Shown piece by piece: positions 34,796-46,090 of a DNA stretch of 64,000 nt; the first letter of the stretch is position 1; each line of letters begins with the position of its first letter. The notes under the pieces were generated by a model, which worked only from the letters and a program-made list of their open reading frames with translations, was not told the origin of the DNA and did no database searches. Position numbers and translations under genes: made by a program. Source of the DNA: Gigaspora rosea. Lineage: Eukaryota > Glomeromycota > Glomeromycetes > Diversisporales > Gigasporaceae. Location: assembly GCA_003550325.1 (NCBI GenBank), contig QKWP01001187.1:95754-159753 (forward strand), written 5' to 3'.

Positions 34796-35970
34796 ATATC
34801 TAGTAGCAATCTCTTGGTTAACGATTCCGAAGCTCAACATCTAATTGATCTTTTTTTTGTTGCAAATACAGAAAGAAATACTTCAAAGTGGCTATGTCAT
34901 ATAAATCGGTTTTGTGAAAAAAAGAATATTTCTAAAACACTGGATCAATTTGATGACAAAGGAGAACTAGATGTATTTTTGTGTACATTTATTAGTTGGC
35001 ACACAAAAAAAGATGGTATGCTATTTAAAGTTGAATCAATCCATAATTGTTATGTTATGTTGTCAAGATATCTTCGTAAAAATTCTTTATTGATAGTGGT
35101 GTTAGAATTTGGGATAAATATTCATTTTCTAAAGCACTTCAATGCTTGGATAGTAAAATAAATCTTTTCAAAATAGTAGTTATGGTGATATAGCAAAGAG
35201 CAATTCATTAACATTAGATGAAATCATTTTATGTCTAAATAATGTTTACCTTATTAACTGAAAATATGAAGAATTAATTAGAAGGGTTTTTTTCTGGTTG
35301 TCATTGCTTTGTGAAATAAGAGGAGGTGATACTTACAAGCTAGAATATCATAATCTTGAGTATTGAAGTGATAGTAGTTTGCAGCTAAGATTTTGAAAAG
35401 AAAAAAAAACATTAAGGTGAGGTACTTTATTAACAACATTATGGTCAAACTAGTAAATAGTTTGTTCCAATTCCACTCGACTATATTGACAATCAATTTA
35501 CACCTATTCAAGACATTCTTTTATATCTATCCAAGCATCCACCTGGTTATGAAACTGGTGCATTGTTTTTACAATGCACTAAAAAACAATATGGCAATTA
35601 TGGGTTTTTAATTGTGATTTATCAATTACAATTAAAATTTAACAGGTTTTTTTTTTTATTTTAGAAATAAAGAATAGTATTTGATACAAGGCCTGTCATA
35701 TGAGCTCAAGTAGATACTACAACAAATAGTTGTCAATGTAAAAATCAATCTCAATAGAAGAAAAATAACAAATCATAGTACTTGATGTATGGCAATAAGA
35801 ATTTTGAAGTTCTTGAGGATGAGGCTATGATATTTTCAGGTTACCATTCTTGTGAAGCTATATAGGCATACAGTAGTCCAACAGATGATCAATGTTTGTC
35901 TTCAACAGCATTATTAATTCCCTACACAGCATATAATAAAGATCTGGAATCATATTATTTATTTCCAGAA
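34796..35970 (+). pseudogene. Crypton-like tyrosine recombinase (DUF3504/ZMYM-type) remnant
   Basis: The plus-strand frame to 35161 contains NDSEAQHLIDLFFV, TSKWLCHINRFCEKKNIS, ELDVFLCTFISW, KKDGMLFKVESIHNCYVML and SRYLRKNSLLI, the pattern of the N-terminal core-binding region of these recombinase-like proteins. Further in other frames: FFWLSLLCEIRGGDTYKLEY, then IPLDYIDNQFTPIQDILLYL-SKHPPGYETGALFLQ, then NHS, EDEAMIFSGYHSCEAI and AYSSPTDDQCLSSTALLIPY, matching the catalytic half in order. Several frameshifts and stops (after 35161, at 35263, near 35366, near 35850) make it a pseudogene. The conserved His-x-x-Arg motif is degraded. The N-terminal 45 codons of the long frame (from 34661) look unrelated. 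Confidence 0.65.
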
Positions 35971-36059
35971 GATTCTTAGAATAAGAAGCCAGATTAATAT
36001 GATGTTAAAATGAAAGCAAAATACTGTTAACAATTTTAATGATTTACTTATCTTTTAAA

Positions 36060-36540
36060 TGCTAAGGTAATCGAAGTTCCAAGTGCATTAAATCAAAATC
36101 AGAAACTTTTAAACACCATGCTAAATTCATCAAATCAAAGTCAAGAACTTGTAAACCCACATCTAATTCATTAATTTCATATAAGTTTTTTTGATTCTTT
36201 AATCATTAATTTATTTATCAATTCGAATTTTTTTTTTTACATTAGATAAACCTATAAAAAAAAAGAGACCAATTTTGAATTTAAATCAAAGTCTCTTAAA
36301 ACCATTTAAAAGTCCTATAACCAACTATAAGAAAATGTAGCTAGAACAGACAAGCAATCGAAGGAGGCATGGATACAAGAATCAAGAGAGGCACAGACAC
36401 AAAAATCAAGGGAGACACTGGTACAAGAATCAAATGAAGCACAGGTATACAAAACAAAGGAGTTACAGGTACAAAAAGTAAGAGAAGCAAGGTACAAAAT
36501 TAAATGTCATGAAATAATCAACAAAGACAAGTAATTGAGC
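36060..36540 (+). pseudogene. Coiled-coil tail remnant with ten-residue repeats
   Basis: In one frame (about 36310-36530) the plus strand reads VARTDKQSKEAWIQESREAQ and continues TQKSRETLVQESNEAQVYK, TKELQVQKVREARYKIK and a stop after NKDK. A ~30-bp DNA repeat (GAATCAAGAGAGGCACAG-type) underlies this. Just upstream, in another frame, KPIKKKRPILNLNQS and KPFKSPITNYKKM look like a basic linker. It may be the 3' end of the recombinase-like gene upstream, or a separate broken gene. No domain recognised. Confidence 0.4.
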
Positions 36541-36639
36541 ATTATAAAGATAAGCAAGCACTAATGCCAATTACAAGTAAAGAATAAAGAGCATTGCAAC
36601 CTCATTAGTGAATTATATATATGTAATCTTATGTAAGAT

Positions 36640-38960
36640 ATTACGGCCTGTAATATTACAAAAATCTTACGATTGATGCAGTATATTATGTAATATATTA
36701 CGTTATATTATGGTAATATTACGGTTATTATTTCAAAATATATTGCGAAATATTGCGAAATAGATCAAATAAAAAATGCAAATTACTTCTCTCTACAGGA
36801 GTTGTGTACTCATGCAGATCAATAAGCTAATGTGCGCAGAAGGTAATATTTTGATATTTTCGCATTGTTTTGCAATATTTTGCAAATTTTTGCAAATTTT
36901 CAAAATTTTTTAAAAAATAAATAAACAATATATATATTCATATAATTATGGTTTTTTACAGGTTTTCGCAATATTTCGCATGGTTTCACAATTTAATATT
37001 AAATTTTATATTTTTTATTTATTATTATTATATATTATATTTTATATTTATTAAATATACATTTTTAATTAATATTATATACTTTATTATATATTACGTA
37101 TTATTTTTACATTATTACAAATATTTTAAACTACTTTCGCACTTCATTGCATCTAATTCTATTACTATATACAAAAAACTACTCTAAATACTTATTTCGC
37201 TCACTATACAGTTAGCTATAAAAAAATAAACTATTATATTTCTAATATTCGCTCATATTCGCTTATATTCGCTTATATTTGCTTATATTTGCTACTTCTT
37301 GCAAAGTGCCAGAAAAGTTAGAATTAGTGTTCTTGTAAAGTGCCAGAAAAGTCAGGTCTTTTTCTTGTAAAGTTCTAAAAAAGGTAAGGAATAATAAAAT
37401 AAAATAAAATTAAAAAAAAATAAATAAAAAAAAAAANNNNNNNNNNNNNNNNNNNNNNNNNNNNNNNNNNNNNNNNNNNNNNNNNNNNNNNNNNNNNNNN
37501 NNNNNNNNNNNNNNNNNNNNNAAGTGCCAGAGACGTTAGAATTGGTGTTCTTGTAAAGTGCTAGAAAGTCAAATCATTTTCTTGCTAAGTTCTGAAAGAA
37601 GTAAAGGATAAATAAAGTAAAATTAAAAAAATAAGTAAAAAAAAAGAAACCAAACAAAAAACAAAAATGTAAGCAAACTAAATAAAAAAATAAATAAAGC
37701 TCCAAATCTCTATTTTTCTGAAGTAAAAGTTCGTAATTTTGCAATTCAGAAATCGTTGAAGGTTTTCACAAAGTGCCAGAATAAAATAAATTAATAAAAA
37801 TAAAAAAAAAACAAACCAAAAAACATAAACCAAAAAAATAAATAAAGTGAAATCTTGCAAAAACTTGTGAAAACTTATAAAAACTTGCATTCTTGAAATT
37901 TTGAAATTGCTGGAGAAATTAGTTGTGTGTTCTTGCAAAGTGTCGAAAGGCTAAGTTGGCTTGCGCAAAGTGCTAAAAAGTTGTTGGATTTCTTGCAAAG
38001 TGCTAGTGGTAAAGTGTAGAAATAAAATAAAAATTAAAAAAAAAATAAAAATAAAAAAAAAACAAAAAAAAACTAAAAAAAATGAAATGAAACCAAAAAA
38101 AAACAAAAAAATTTGAAAAAACAATGTAAAATTAATAGAAGATCTAAATTATAAACAAAAAAAATAAACAAAGATCTAATCTGATTTTGTAGTACAATTA
38201 TCAAAAATCATCGAAACATTTTGAAAATATTAGTCAAACGCGTCCTTGATATAATCCAGGTTACAGATTTACTGATCCAGCTTGATTTCTTAGTCCTAAA
38301 ATATTTCGAATATATTTGAAATATTAAAAAGAAAAAAGAAAAAGAGAGAGAGGGGTAAAAGGAAAAGGGGCAAAAGAGAGAAAGGGGTAAAAGGGAAAAA
38401 GGGTTAAAAATTGTGCAAAACAGCTTTTTTTTTAAGTTTTTCGTACTTTTTGTGGAATATCTTTTTATAATCTATAATAGCTTACGAATCAAATGGGCTT
38501 AAGGGATTTTGAACTTTGTTTTTTTTTTCTTTTTTACCTGGTGATTTAGGTTGAAATTTTTGTGATGTGGTCAAAACACTATGTAATCGTTAAAGATCTG
38601 TTAATTGTTATATATCGTTATGATTAAAAAGTGAAAAAAAAACAAAATAGAAGATCTAATTATAAACAAAAGATCTAATCTGATCTTGTAGTACAAAATT
38701 TGAACATTGTCGAACTATTTCAAACTATTTTGAAAAATTAGTCTAATGCACGATCCAGATTACAGATCTACTGATTCAGCTTGGTTTCCTAGTTCTAAAA
38801 TATTTTGAAAGGGTTCGAAATATTTCATAACATATTTCGAAATATTTCAAAATTCGTAATATTTTAAAAATTTAATATTTCAAAATATTTTGAAATATAT
38901 TACATAATATTTTGATTATAGTACAGTTCGTAAGACCTTACATAAGGTTACACTAGTATA
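36640..38960. repeat. Partial copy of the 7.5-10.1 kb palindrome family
   Basis: Shared words with 7500-10140: ATTGCGAAATATTGCGAAAT, GCAGAAGGTAATATTTTG, ACTACTTTCGCACTT, TAATTCTATTACTAT, TTCTTGCAAAGTGC..GAA, GAAATTAGTTGTGTGTTCTT and ATCTAATCTGAT.TTGTAGTA. The copy is rearranged, includes an N gap (37437-37521) and repeats its outer part twice (AAGATCTAATCTGATTTTGT at about 38170 and AAGATCTAATCTGATCTTGT at about 38665). The 79- and 86-codon frames here are repeat sequence, not genes. Confidence 0.7.
37437..37521. other. Assembly gap (85 N)
   Basis: A run of N after an A-rich stretch, within the repeat copy. Confidence 0.99.
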
Positions 38961-39164
38961 AATTTGCTGATGCTGTAATGAATATTATTATTGTTCAAAT
39001 CCCCAATACTGAGAAGCCAATTAATATTAATAATTTGAAAATTTCATTTAATAATCAATAATATGCATTTTTTTAAAATGCAAAATTTTTATTTAAAATG
39101 TATTCTTTTATTTTACAAATAAAATTGCAATTGAGAAAATACTGAGCTAATGTAAAAGACTAAT

Positions 39165-39490
39165 TGATTAGCTAAAAATATTAGTTTTTCATCAATTACA
39201 ATTTAAATAAACAATTCTTTTACTAATTACAATATAAAAAAAGTCTTTCACTAGTTACAATATAAAAACAAGACTTTTGCTAGTTATAATTTAAAAAATA
39301 GTCTTCTGCTAGTTACAATTTAAAAGTCTTTTATTAGTTACAATTTAAAAAAAAAGTTTTTCGCCAATTACATTTTAAAAAAAGTCTTTGTTACAATTTA
39401 AAAAAAGTCTTTAGCTAGTTACAATTTAAAAAAAGTCTTTCACTAGTTACAATTTAAAACAAAGATCTTTTACTATTACAATTTTGAATA
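39165..39490. repeat. ~30-bp tandem repeat, CTAGTTACAATTTAAAAAAA
   Basis: About ten units of TCTTTTGCTAGTTACAATTT plus an A-run. Unit length varies with the A-run. Confidence 0.85.
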
Positions 39491-39545
39491 TGTTTTATTT
39501 GAATAGTTCTGTAGTTACAACTTTTTTTGAAAACAATTCATTCGT

Positions 39546-39584
39546 ATGGGTATATATGAATCACATGATTTCATATATACCCAT
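39546..39584. repeat. Hairpin with 15-base perfect arms
   Basis: ATGGGTATATATGAA (39546-39560) and TTCATATATACCCAT (39570-39584) are exact complements around a 9-base loop; two more pairs extend the stem outward after a wobble. Confidence 0.8.
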
Positions 39585-39637
39585 GCGATAAGTTTCAAAA
39601 ATAGTATGAGTTGTTATATAAGACCCATATGAGAGTT

Positions 39638-40218
39638 AGTCAGTAAAAAAGGGCCAAATTTTTTCTAAGTAAAAGTGTTTTTGATTTAAGCTTAAATATC
39701 TTAACAACTATCTTAATAAATTTAATAAAGTTTTTTTTATTTTAAGAAATTAACTAAAGTTCACCACAGGTGATTATCACCTATAATAAATAAATAAATA
39801 AATAAAAATAAACAATTTTTATTAAATTTTTTTAATATTAGGGTAAGGGTAAAAACTGGGATGGGGCAGGGGAGCATAGTTTATACCAAAATTTTACAAG
39901 GAATTTTTTTTTTGAATAAAAAAAAGTAGTTTTATAGGCAAGTTTTTAGGCTAGAAGCAATTTTAGCAATTTTTAAAAAATTTCTTTATACAAAGATTGA
40001 TTTACATGTTACACCTGATCCTGAATTTTAATTGGCAAATTGACTATAGGTGATAATCACCTGTGGTGTAAATTAGAAATATTCTTATTTTAATTCTATA
40101 TAATTTCAAGATTAAAATAAAAAATTTTTTAGCAAATTAGATTAAATAGTTGTTAAAATATTTTAATTTAAAAATTAAAAAAATTTACTAAAAATGAATT
40201 GTCCCTTTTTTACTGACT
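39638..40218. mobile_element. Outer TIR element AGTCAGTAAAAAAGGG
   Basis: AGTCAGTAAAAAAGGG (39638-39653) and CCCTTTTTTACTGACT (40203-40218) are perfect 16-base inverted repeats. Imperfect matching continues outward (CATATGAGAG / CTCCATATG), so the true ends may be about ten bases further out. The arms are A+T-rich, and the centre is occupied by the telomere-motif element 39762-40068. Confidence 0.75.
39762..40068. mobile_element. 307-bp telomere-motif TIR element (nested)
   Basis: CACCACAGGTGATTATCACC (39762-39781, continuing TAT) and its exact complement ending GGTG at 40068 are perfect 23-base TIRs. Inside: TATTAGGGTAAGGGTAAAAA, TTTATACCAAAATTTTACAA, AAAAGTAGTTTTATAGGCAA, GATTGATTTACATGTTACAC, CTGATCCTGAATTTTAATTG. 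These follow the same order as 30346-30638 and 23585-24187. Confidence 0.75.
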
Positions 40219-41452
40219 CATCTCCATATGATAAATAAACAATATATTGTGCTATATCTGTTCTAGCTAACTACTTTGCTACATCTGTTTTAGCTATGTT
40301 CTATTTCTATTTTTACTATGTTTGTTCTAAAAAAAATATAAGAATGTTAATACGGTAATAAACTGTAATAAACTATAAAAAAAAAGCCAATACCTTTATA
40401 CAAAGTCAATGCTCCATGTAATGGCTCTAGCAATGGCTCTAACAACAGTTCTAAAAAATAAAAAAACCAAAAAAATAAATAAATAAATTTTATTTATATG
40501 ATCATTGATCTTTAATATGATTGGCTGATTATATAAGGTTGTCATAGTAATGAGTTGCTATCTATAATTTTCCTTTTTATAAAATTATTTTTATATAAAT
40601 TTAAATAAATTTTATATAAATTCTAGGTATTTACTTTAAATAACCAGCCATGATGATTACTAGTTACACAAAGCAAATATAAAGATAAGTAATTCAATTT
40701 TGTTTTTATTTCTTCTTTTTTTTTTATTATTTTAGTATATACTAATATTTATTTTGTTTTTTTTTAGTTTTAGATTATCGTCCATCTTATTGGTTGCTTC
40801 TCTCGTCGTTGGTGCTACCAAGTTCTTTCGTCATTAGTGTTTTTAGTTTGGCGCTTTCCTTTTTGTTGTTGGTGCCATCTAATTTAGATTTCTGTGATGC
40901 GGTTTTTTCTTTCAATGATAGTAGTTTAGTTTCATACTTCTTTATTTGGCTTTAATAGGTGTTTTTTTGTTGCTAATTATTCTTCTTTCATCGTTTAGTT
41001 TGGCAATGTTCTCCTTCTTCTATTGTTGGTGTTGTCCACTTTGGTGCTCTTTCTTTCATTCTTTTGGAGCATTATCTGGGGTTTGTTGTCTTTGTATTGT
41101 CAGTTTAAAGTTTTTTTTGTTGATAGTGTACTACTGGGGTATTTTCGTCTTGTGTATTGTCTAGTTTGTTGCTGGTGCATTACTTTTGGAATTGGGGTTC
41201 TCACCTATATAGCTAAGCATTTGGTTCTTTTTTTTTGGCTTTTAGTTATGTGTTTGTGCAATGCTAATTCTTTTCAGGTTCAGGATAAGTCACTATTATT
41301 ATGCTTTTTGATGTACTACTAGATACGTTCATCGTTGGTGTTAGTTTTTTTTTGCATTGTATTTGACTTGTTCGTTATACTATATGTTAGGTCTTTGTGT
41401 TTTTTGATTTTTGATATAGTTGAGATAAAAAATTAGCTTTAGAGTTACAGTT
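40219..41452. other. Low-complexity GTTGGTG-rich region, possible minus-strand coding remnant
   Basis: 40770-41340 is rich in (C)GTTGGTG words spaced tens of bases apart. On the minus strand a frame ending at 40787 reads KEKTASQKSKLDG, NNKKESAKLKTLMTKEL and GSTNDERSNQ, a lysine/glutamate-rich, coiled-coil-like peptide, but it has no ATG and is only about 50 codons. The plus-strand frames (40946-41164, 41023-41322) are hydrophobic by composition only. No function can be assigned. Confidence 0.3.
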
Positions 41453-41500
41453 AAAGTTAGGGTTAGGGTTAGGGTTAGGGTTAGAGTTAGGATTGGTTTA
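41453..41500 (+). repeat. Telomere-like (TTAGGG)4 tract
   Basis: AGTTAGGGTTAGGGTTAGGG and a further TTAGGGTTAGAGTTAGG form the purest interstitial TTAGGG run in the window. It is flanked by unique DNA on both sides, so it is not a chromosome end. Confidence 0.8.
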
Positions 41501-42988
41501 GGAAATAGGAGTAAAACAGAGATGATAGCTGTAGCAAGTGACCACATAGCGAGCGAAATGAACTTTGTAGGTGTTGCTGAGCATAAGCGAAGCAACACAA
41601 GCTGTTCTATTTATAATTTAGTAATTTATATAAGTGTATATATAGTTGTACTAGCCAATAGAATAGTTAAAGCCAATAAAACCAATTCTGCAAAAACAAT
41701 TTTTTTGGTAGTTACAATTGCTTAAAAATAAGTAATATATATGTGTGTACCTACGTATATATATAAAAATAAAATCAATACAATAACAGTTAATAATAAA
41801 GTAAAATTTTTGCGTATGTACTAGGGTGTCCAGATTATGCAAAAGTATAAAATGCATATAAATTACCATATTTTCACATTGCATATGCTTCGCATAATTT
41901 GACAAAAAAAAAGCACTCAGATCACATAGCTGAAATATAATTAGTTGGTTTCACTGGTCGAAATTTTTTAATATGATAGGCCGATATTGAGAAGATTATA
42001 GGCAATATATAACAAACCAAATATTATAAAATCGGATAAAAGATATTCGACTAATTAATATAACCATATAAATATCTGCCATTCGATATCTTGTTGACAT
42101 ATTAATTTTTTAAAATATAAACCAAAAAAAGGCAGATATTATTAAGGTTGATATAACAACTAAATATTGGCTTACGATATAAACTGATATTCTGATATTC
42201 TAATGAACAACTACATTATGAGAAGATATAATACTGAGTAGTTAAACTGCTAATTATAATCAAAATCTATGCCGATATTTTATTATTTTACATTGATATA
42301 TAACGATAAATTAGTGATATTATATACTTCTTAATGATATATTACCGATTCTATTAATTTATTTTTTTAAACTAAATTTAAGCAAATATTTGGTTGATTG
42401 ATTTATTTTTCTATTTTCGTTTTCTGATATATTTCTAATTATACACATTAATAGAAGATATTTTACTGAATTTATTAATTATCTCTATTAATCTTTAATT
42501 TAGACAGATAGGCAATGATATATAATGATATTTTTATGATATTATATATTATGCAATGATATTTAACAGATTCTATTAATTTATTTTTTTAAACTAAATT
42601 TAAGCCAATATTTGGTTGATTGATTTATTTTTCTAACATTCTCCCGGACTTATTTTCGAATTCCATGAGAATGTTCGAATTGTTCATTGAATGCTTTGTG
42701 TCTTCAAAGTAAGTGACACGATTAATCATTAATATAAATTTTTCGCAGTTCTGATTCCTAGTTTCAGTCACAAGTTATAGTCGGTCACGATTATAGTACT
42801 AGTCACTACGTTACACTAGAAGATCATGTATAATATTAAAATTAAAAAATTTTTCCGGTTTATACCTCTTTTTTTTTCTTTATATATATAGGGCATCGAA
42901 CTTAGAACTATCATTGTTTTAAGAGTTTATAGACTTCTTTATCGTAGATGGTGTAAAGGTCTTCGTTGGTTATTCATTTCAGTGTCGA

Positions 42989-43123
42989 CATTTTTTGGTG
43001 TTTTCTTTTGCATTTGGACTTTTTTAGTTCGTCGTTGGTGTTGTTTTACATTGTCGNTTTTTTGGTGTTTTCTTTTGCATTTGGACTTTTTTAGTTCGTC
43101 GTTGGTGTTGTTTTACATTGTCG
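42989..43123. repeat. 66-bp tandem duplication with a single N at the junction
   Basis: TTTTTTGGTGTTTTCTTTTG...TTACATTGTCG occurs twice back to back, apparently identical. The only N in the block (43057) sits exactly between them. Confidence 0.85.
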
Positions 43124-43839
43124 AGGTAGGTGTTGTTTTTTTTAGTATTCGTCCTTTTCTCTGTTATATTGCTACAAAGTTTTTCATCTACGTAGTTCTT
43201 TGTTCTTTAGGTTTCATTTCGGCATTCTTCTTGACATTAATTTGTAGGGTTTTCAATCATTCGACTTTTTGTGGATTCGGTTACTTAGAGTAGCTTCGTA
43301 GGTTTTGGTCTGATTCTTTATTGGTACAAGGTGGTTGTGGTCTTATAAAAATATTTTTTCTGTTAAATAATTATTTCGCTAGATGTTGAACGTTTTCTTG
43401 GGTTCGAATTTATGCATTGGTTTGCTAATTCAATATAACAATCAGGGGTTCCTGGTCCAAATTTAGGCCTTAGTCCTTCCTTTATTCTTCATTCGTAGTG
43501 TCTTGGTGCTTGAACCTTATACTGGGATGATGAGAAGCACTTGTCGTTGAATCAGGGTTAGAGTCGCAGTACTTAGCAAGATCTTCATTAGGACCTTTTC
43601 TAGGTCTAAAACTTAGCACTGGGCCTTTCGATAATGTTGGAGATTCTTCTTGCGTTTTGGTCGACTTTGAGATAAATATAGGTTTTTGCTCATTGATTTG
43701 TATTTTGCATAAATAACACTAAAATATAATCTTTTTTTTAATGATCGACTTAATTTTCTTTGTCTTGGCTGTTCGCATTATTTTGGAAGTCTTTGAAATG
43801 GTACCATACTACTTTCTTTGGGCACCGGTTTTGAAAGAT

Positions 43840-44540
43840 AAGTATAAATCTTCATTCATTTCTTCTTTTGTTTTTATTTGGATATGCTTCTAACTAATTC
43901 TTGGTCTTGCTTTTCAGATTCGGGACTCTTTAATTAATTCTTTCTTGGTCTTGATCGAAGGTACTAGCGGATTGAATTTATCGAATCTTTTGAGGCAAGG
44001 GTCGTCGAATTAGAATTAGTGACAGTGAATCTTGAAAAAAGAGAATTCTTGATCAGGTTCTTCTCTTGTTCCCCTCATAACGATGATGGTAAAATTTCTA
44101 TTTTTTGTGCAAGGGTTGGGATATCTTTTTGCGTGAACTTTTTTTTTTGTAAATTTTCTTATGTGTGTATAATTTCTTTATCACACTAAGTATCATTGAC
44201 TGGTATTTCTTTTGAGTGCTATGTTCTTGGGATTGGTGGTATGGGTTAGACCCAGCTGGTATGTTCTTGACCGATTAGAAGTTCGGGTCAGGAAAGTCGC
44301 TATTGTAACCAACTTGCCGGTGTTATATAGATTGTCCAGATATCAGATAAGTATTTGTTATTTTCTTTATTTTCTTTTTTTTTATTTGGGATATTATTTT
44401 AACTAATTCTTTCTTTTCTTGTTTTAGGAATTAGGTTCTTTTATTGATCAACTTTTTTAGGACTAAAAAAGGGTCTTGAGTATAGAATTTGATTCAGATC
44501 CTTTGTTCCATTTGTAATGATGATGCTAGAGTTCTGTCCT
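43840..44540 (+). repeat. ~490-bp diverged duplication, possible coiled-coil coding remnant
   Basis: GATAAGTATAAATCTTCATT...TTGCTTTTCAG (about 43850-43918) resembles GATAAGTATTTGTTATTTTC...TTGTTTTAG (about 44345-44428). Both look like introns (GATAAGT...TTTTAG). The following parts also match (AGAATTCTTGATCAGGTTCT vs AGAATTTGATTCAGATCCTT). A short plus-strand peptide, FEARVVELELVTVNLEK, looks coiled-coil-like. The reading is weak; it may be captured gene sequence within the CACTA-like element. Confidence 0.35.
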
Positions 44541-45078
44541 TTTTCATTTGAAGAAATGGGACGTGTTTTTTCACTTAAAACTTTCTTTTTTTTTTTTCTA
44601 TAGAGCGAATTCGGTTCAGCGAAGTATATAGTGAAGCTGTGATCTCAAAACTTGGAATGGGTTAAGATTTTGGAACCAAGGGTAGTGTAATTGGAATTTC
44701 AGCAATCTTGGAATGTTCAGGACTTTGGTAGATTCACAATCTTGCTGGATTTCAAAATTTTGTAAATTTGGAATGTATTAGGACCGAATTCTTAGTAAAG
44801 TTGGGTATCGTACATTGTCAGAAAGGTTTTCAATTTAGGATTAGGGAGCGGGGTTGAAAGTAAAAAAGGAAAAAAGGACGCAAAAAAAAAATATGATAAA
44901 AAGAAAGCAAAAAGATCGAAAAGAAGGTGATAAATTAGTTTTTTATTATATGTATCTGTTATTGTGTTTTTTAATTTTAAAATAGCGTTTTTATCAGAAT
45001 ATAACAATATTTAATATATAATCAGTAAAATAATATAAATATCAGCCAATCGGCCCATGTGTATATAAATGTAATTAG

Positions 45079-45960
45079 CAGGGTTGGCATGAATGGAATT
45101 TGGACAATGGAAATCTGTCCGATATCCATTGTCCGAATGTCCGATCAAAAGCAATGGACATAGATTGGACATAAGATAACTTCAGTTAATCGCATAATAT
45201 CAAATCGCTTCATATTATTAGTCATTTAATTTAACATGTGACAATTAACCAATAGAATTGCCGACAAAGATTTTAGTCAATCGTAATAATAAAAGAGTTT
45301 CTTATACCACTTTTATTTATTAAACGTTGTGTTATAGAACTTCATAAATAAAGCTATACTTTATTAATGAACCAACTCTTTTCAGCGAAATAATCGCGTA
45401 CCTATGTTTATTATATTATGTAGTTCTTGTGTTGATTTCCAAATTATATGTTAATGATCTTAAATAAAGCCATCCTTTGAAAGATTAATACGTATGTATG
45501 TACGATAATATGAGGCGCAATTTTTTTTTATAATAATCATTATGTGTTACGATTAATTAAATGAAGGATGGTTCAATCCGTTTAAGTTTTGTTGTCCAAG
45601 TTTAGAAACATTTCATGTATCGGCTAGTAGGAAATTAGATATTTTTTCTATGAATGTTTTGAACAGATAGCAAAAAGTTTCTATTTAAACCATATACTAT
45701 ATGTTTTCAAACACTAAATTGATCTATATAAATCAATTTTTTATATAGTTTTCGCCTTGGCCATGTGCAAATGTGCAAATCAGCATTGGACATATCATTG
45801 GACATTGGAAAATTGTCCGAATTGTCCTATGCAGCGTGATCGGGTATTGTCCAGTGACAACCATAGCTGCGCCACATCGTTCATCGGAATTGCATAGGAA
45901 AATTCGGAAATGTCTGATGTCCAATAAAAAACCACCGGATATATAGCTTGCACAACCCTG
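45079..45960. mobile_element. 882-bp hAT-like element with perfect 8-bp TSD
   Basis: The octamer GTAATTAG lies at 45071-45078 and 45961-45968. The ends are CAGGGTTGGCATG and the complement CAGGGTTGTGCAAGC (eight identical terminal bases). Subterminal TGGACATTGGAC/GTCCGAATGTCC words occur in both halves. No transposase frame. It is inserted inside the CACTA-like element. Confidence 0.9.
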
Positions 45961-46005
45961 GTAATTAGTAGCTAAATAGCAATTGTACAAATATTATCAA
46001 CTATC

Positions 46006-46090
46006 GCTTTTGGCGATAGCAGACCAATAGACTATAGACTTTAAAATTCAGTTTAAGCCTATAGCCTATTGGTCTGCTATCACCAAAGGC
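46006..46090. repeat. 85-bp palindrome with 32-base arms
   Basis: GCTTTTGGCGATAGCAGACC plus AATAGACTATAG on the left pairs with CTATAGCCTATTGGTCTGCT plus ATCACCAAAGGC on the right with few mismatches. It lies 45 bp from the hAT-like element. Confidence 0.75.

Noticed and set aside
39165-39490. CRISPR-like short repeats
   Set aside because: Units abut each other with variable A runs and no unique spacers.
40946-41322. Membrane proteins on the plus strand
   Set aside because: Hydrophobicity follows from T-rich composition; there is no family motif and the two frames overlap.
41453-41500. True chromosome end
   Set aside because: Only about four TTAGGG repeats, flanked on both sides by unique sequence.
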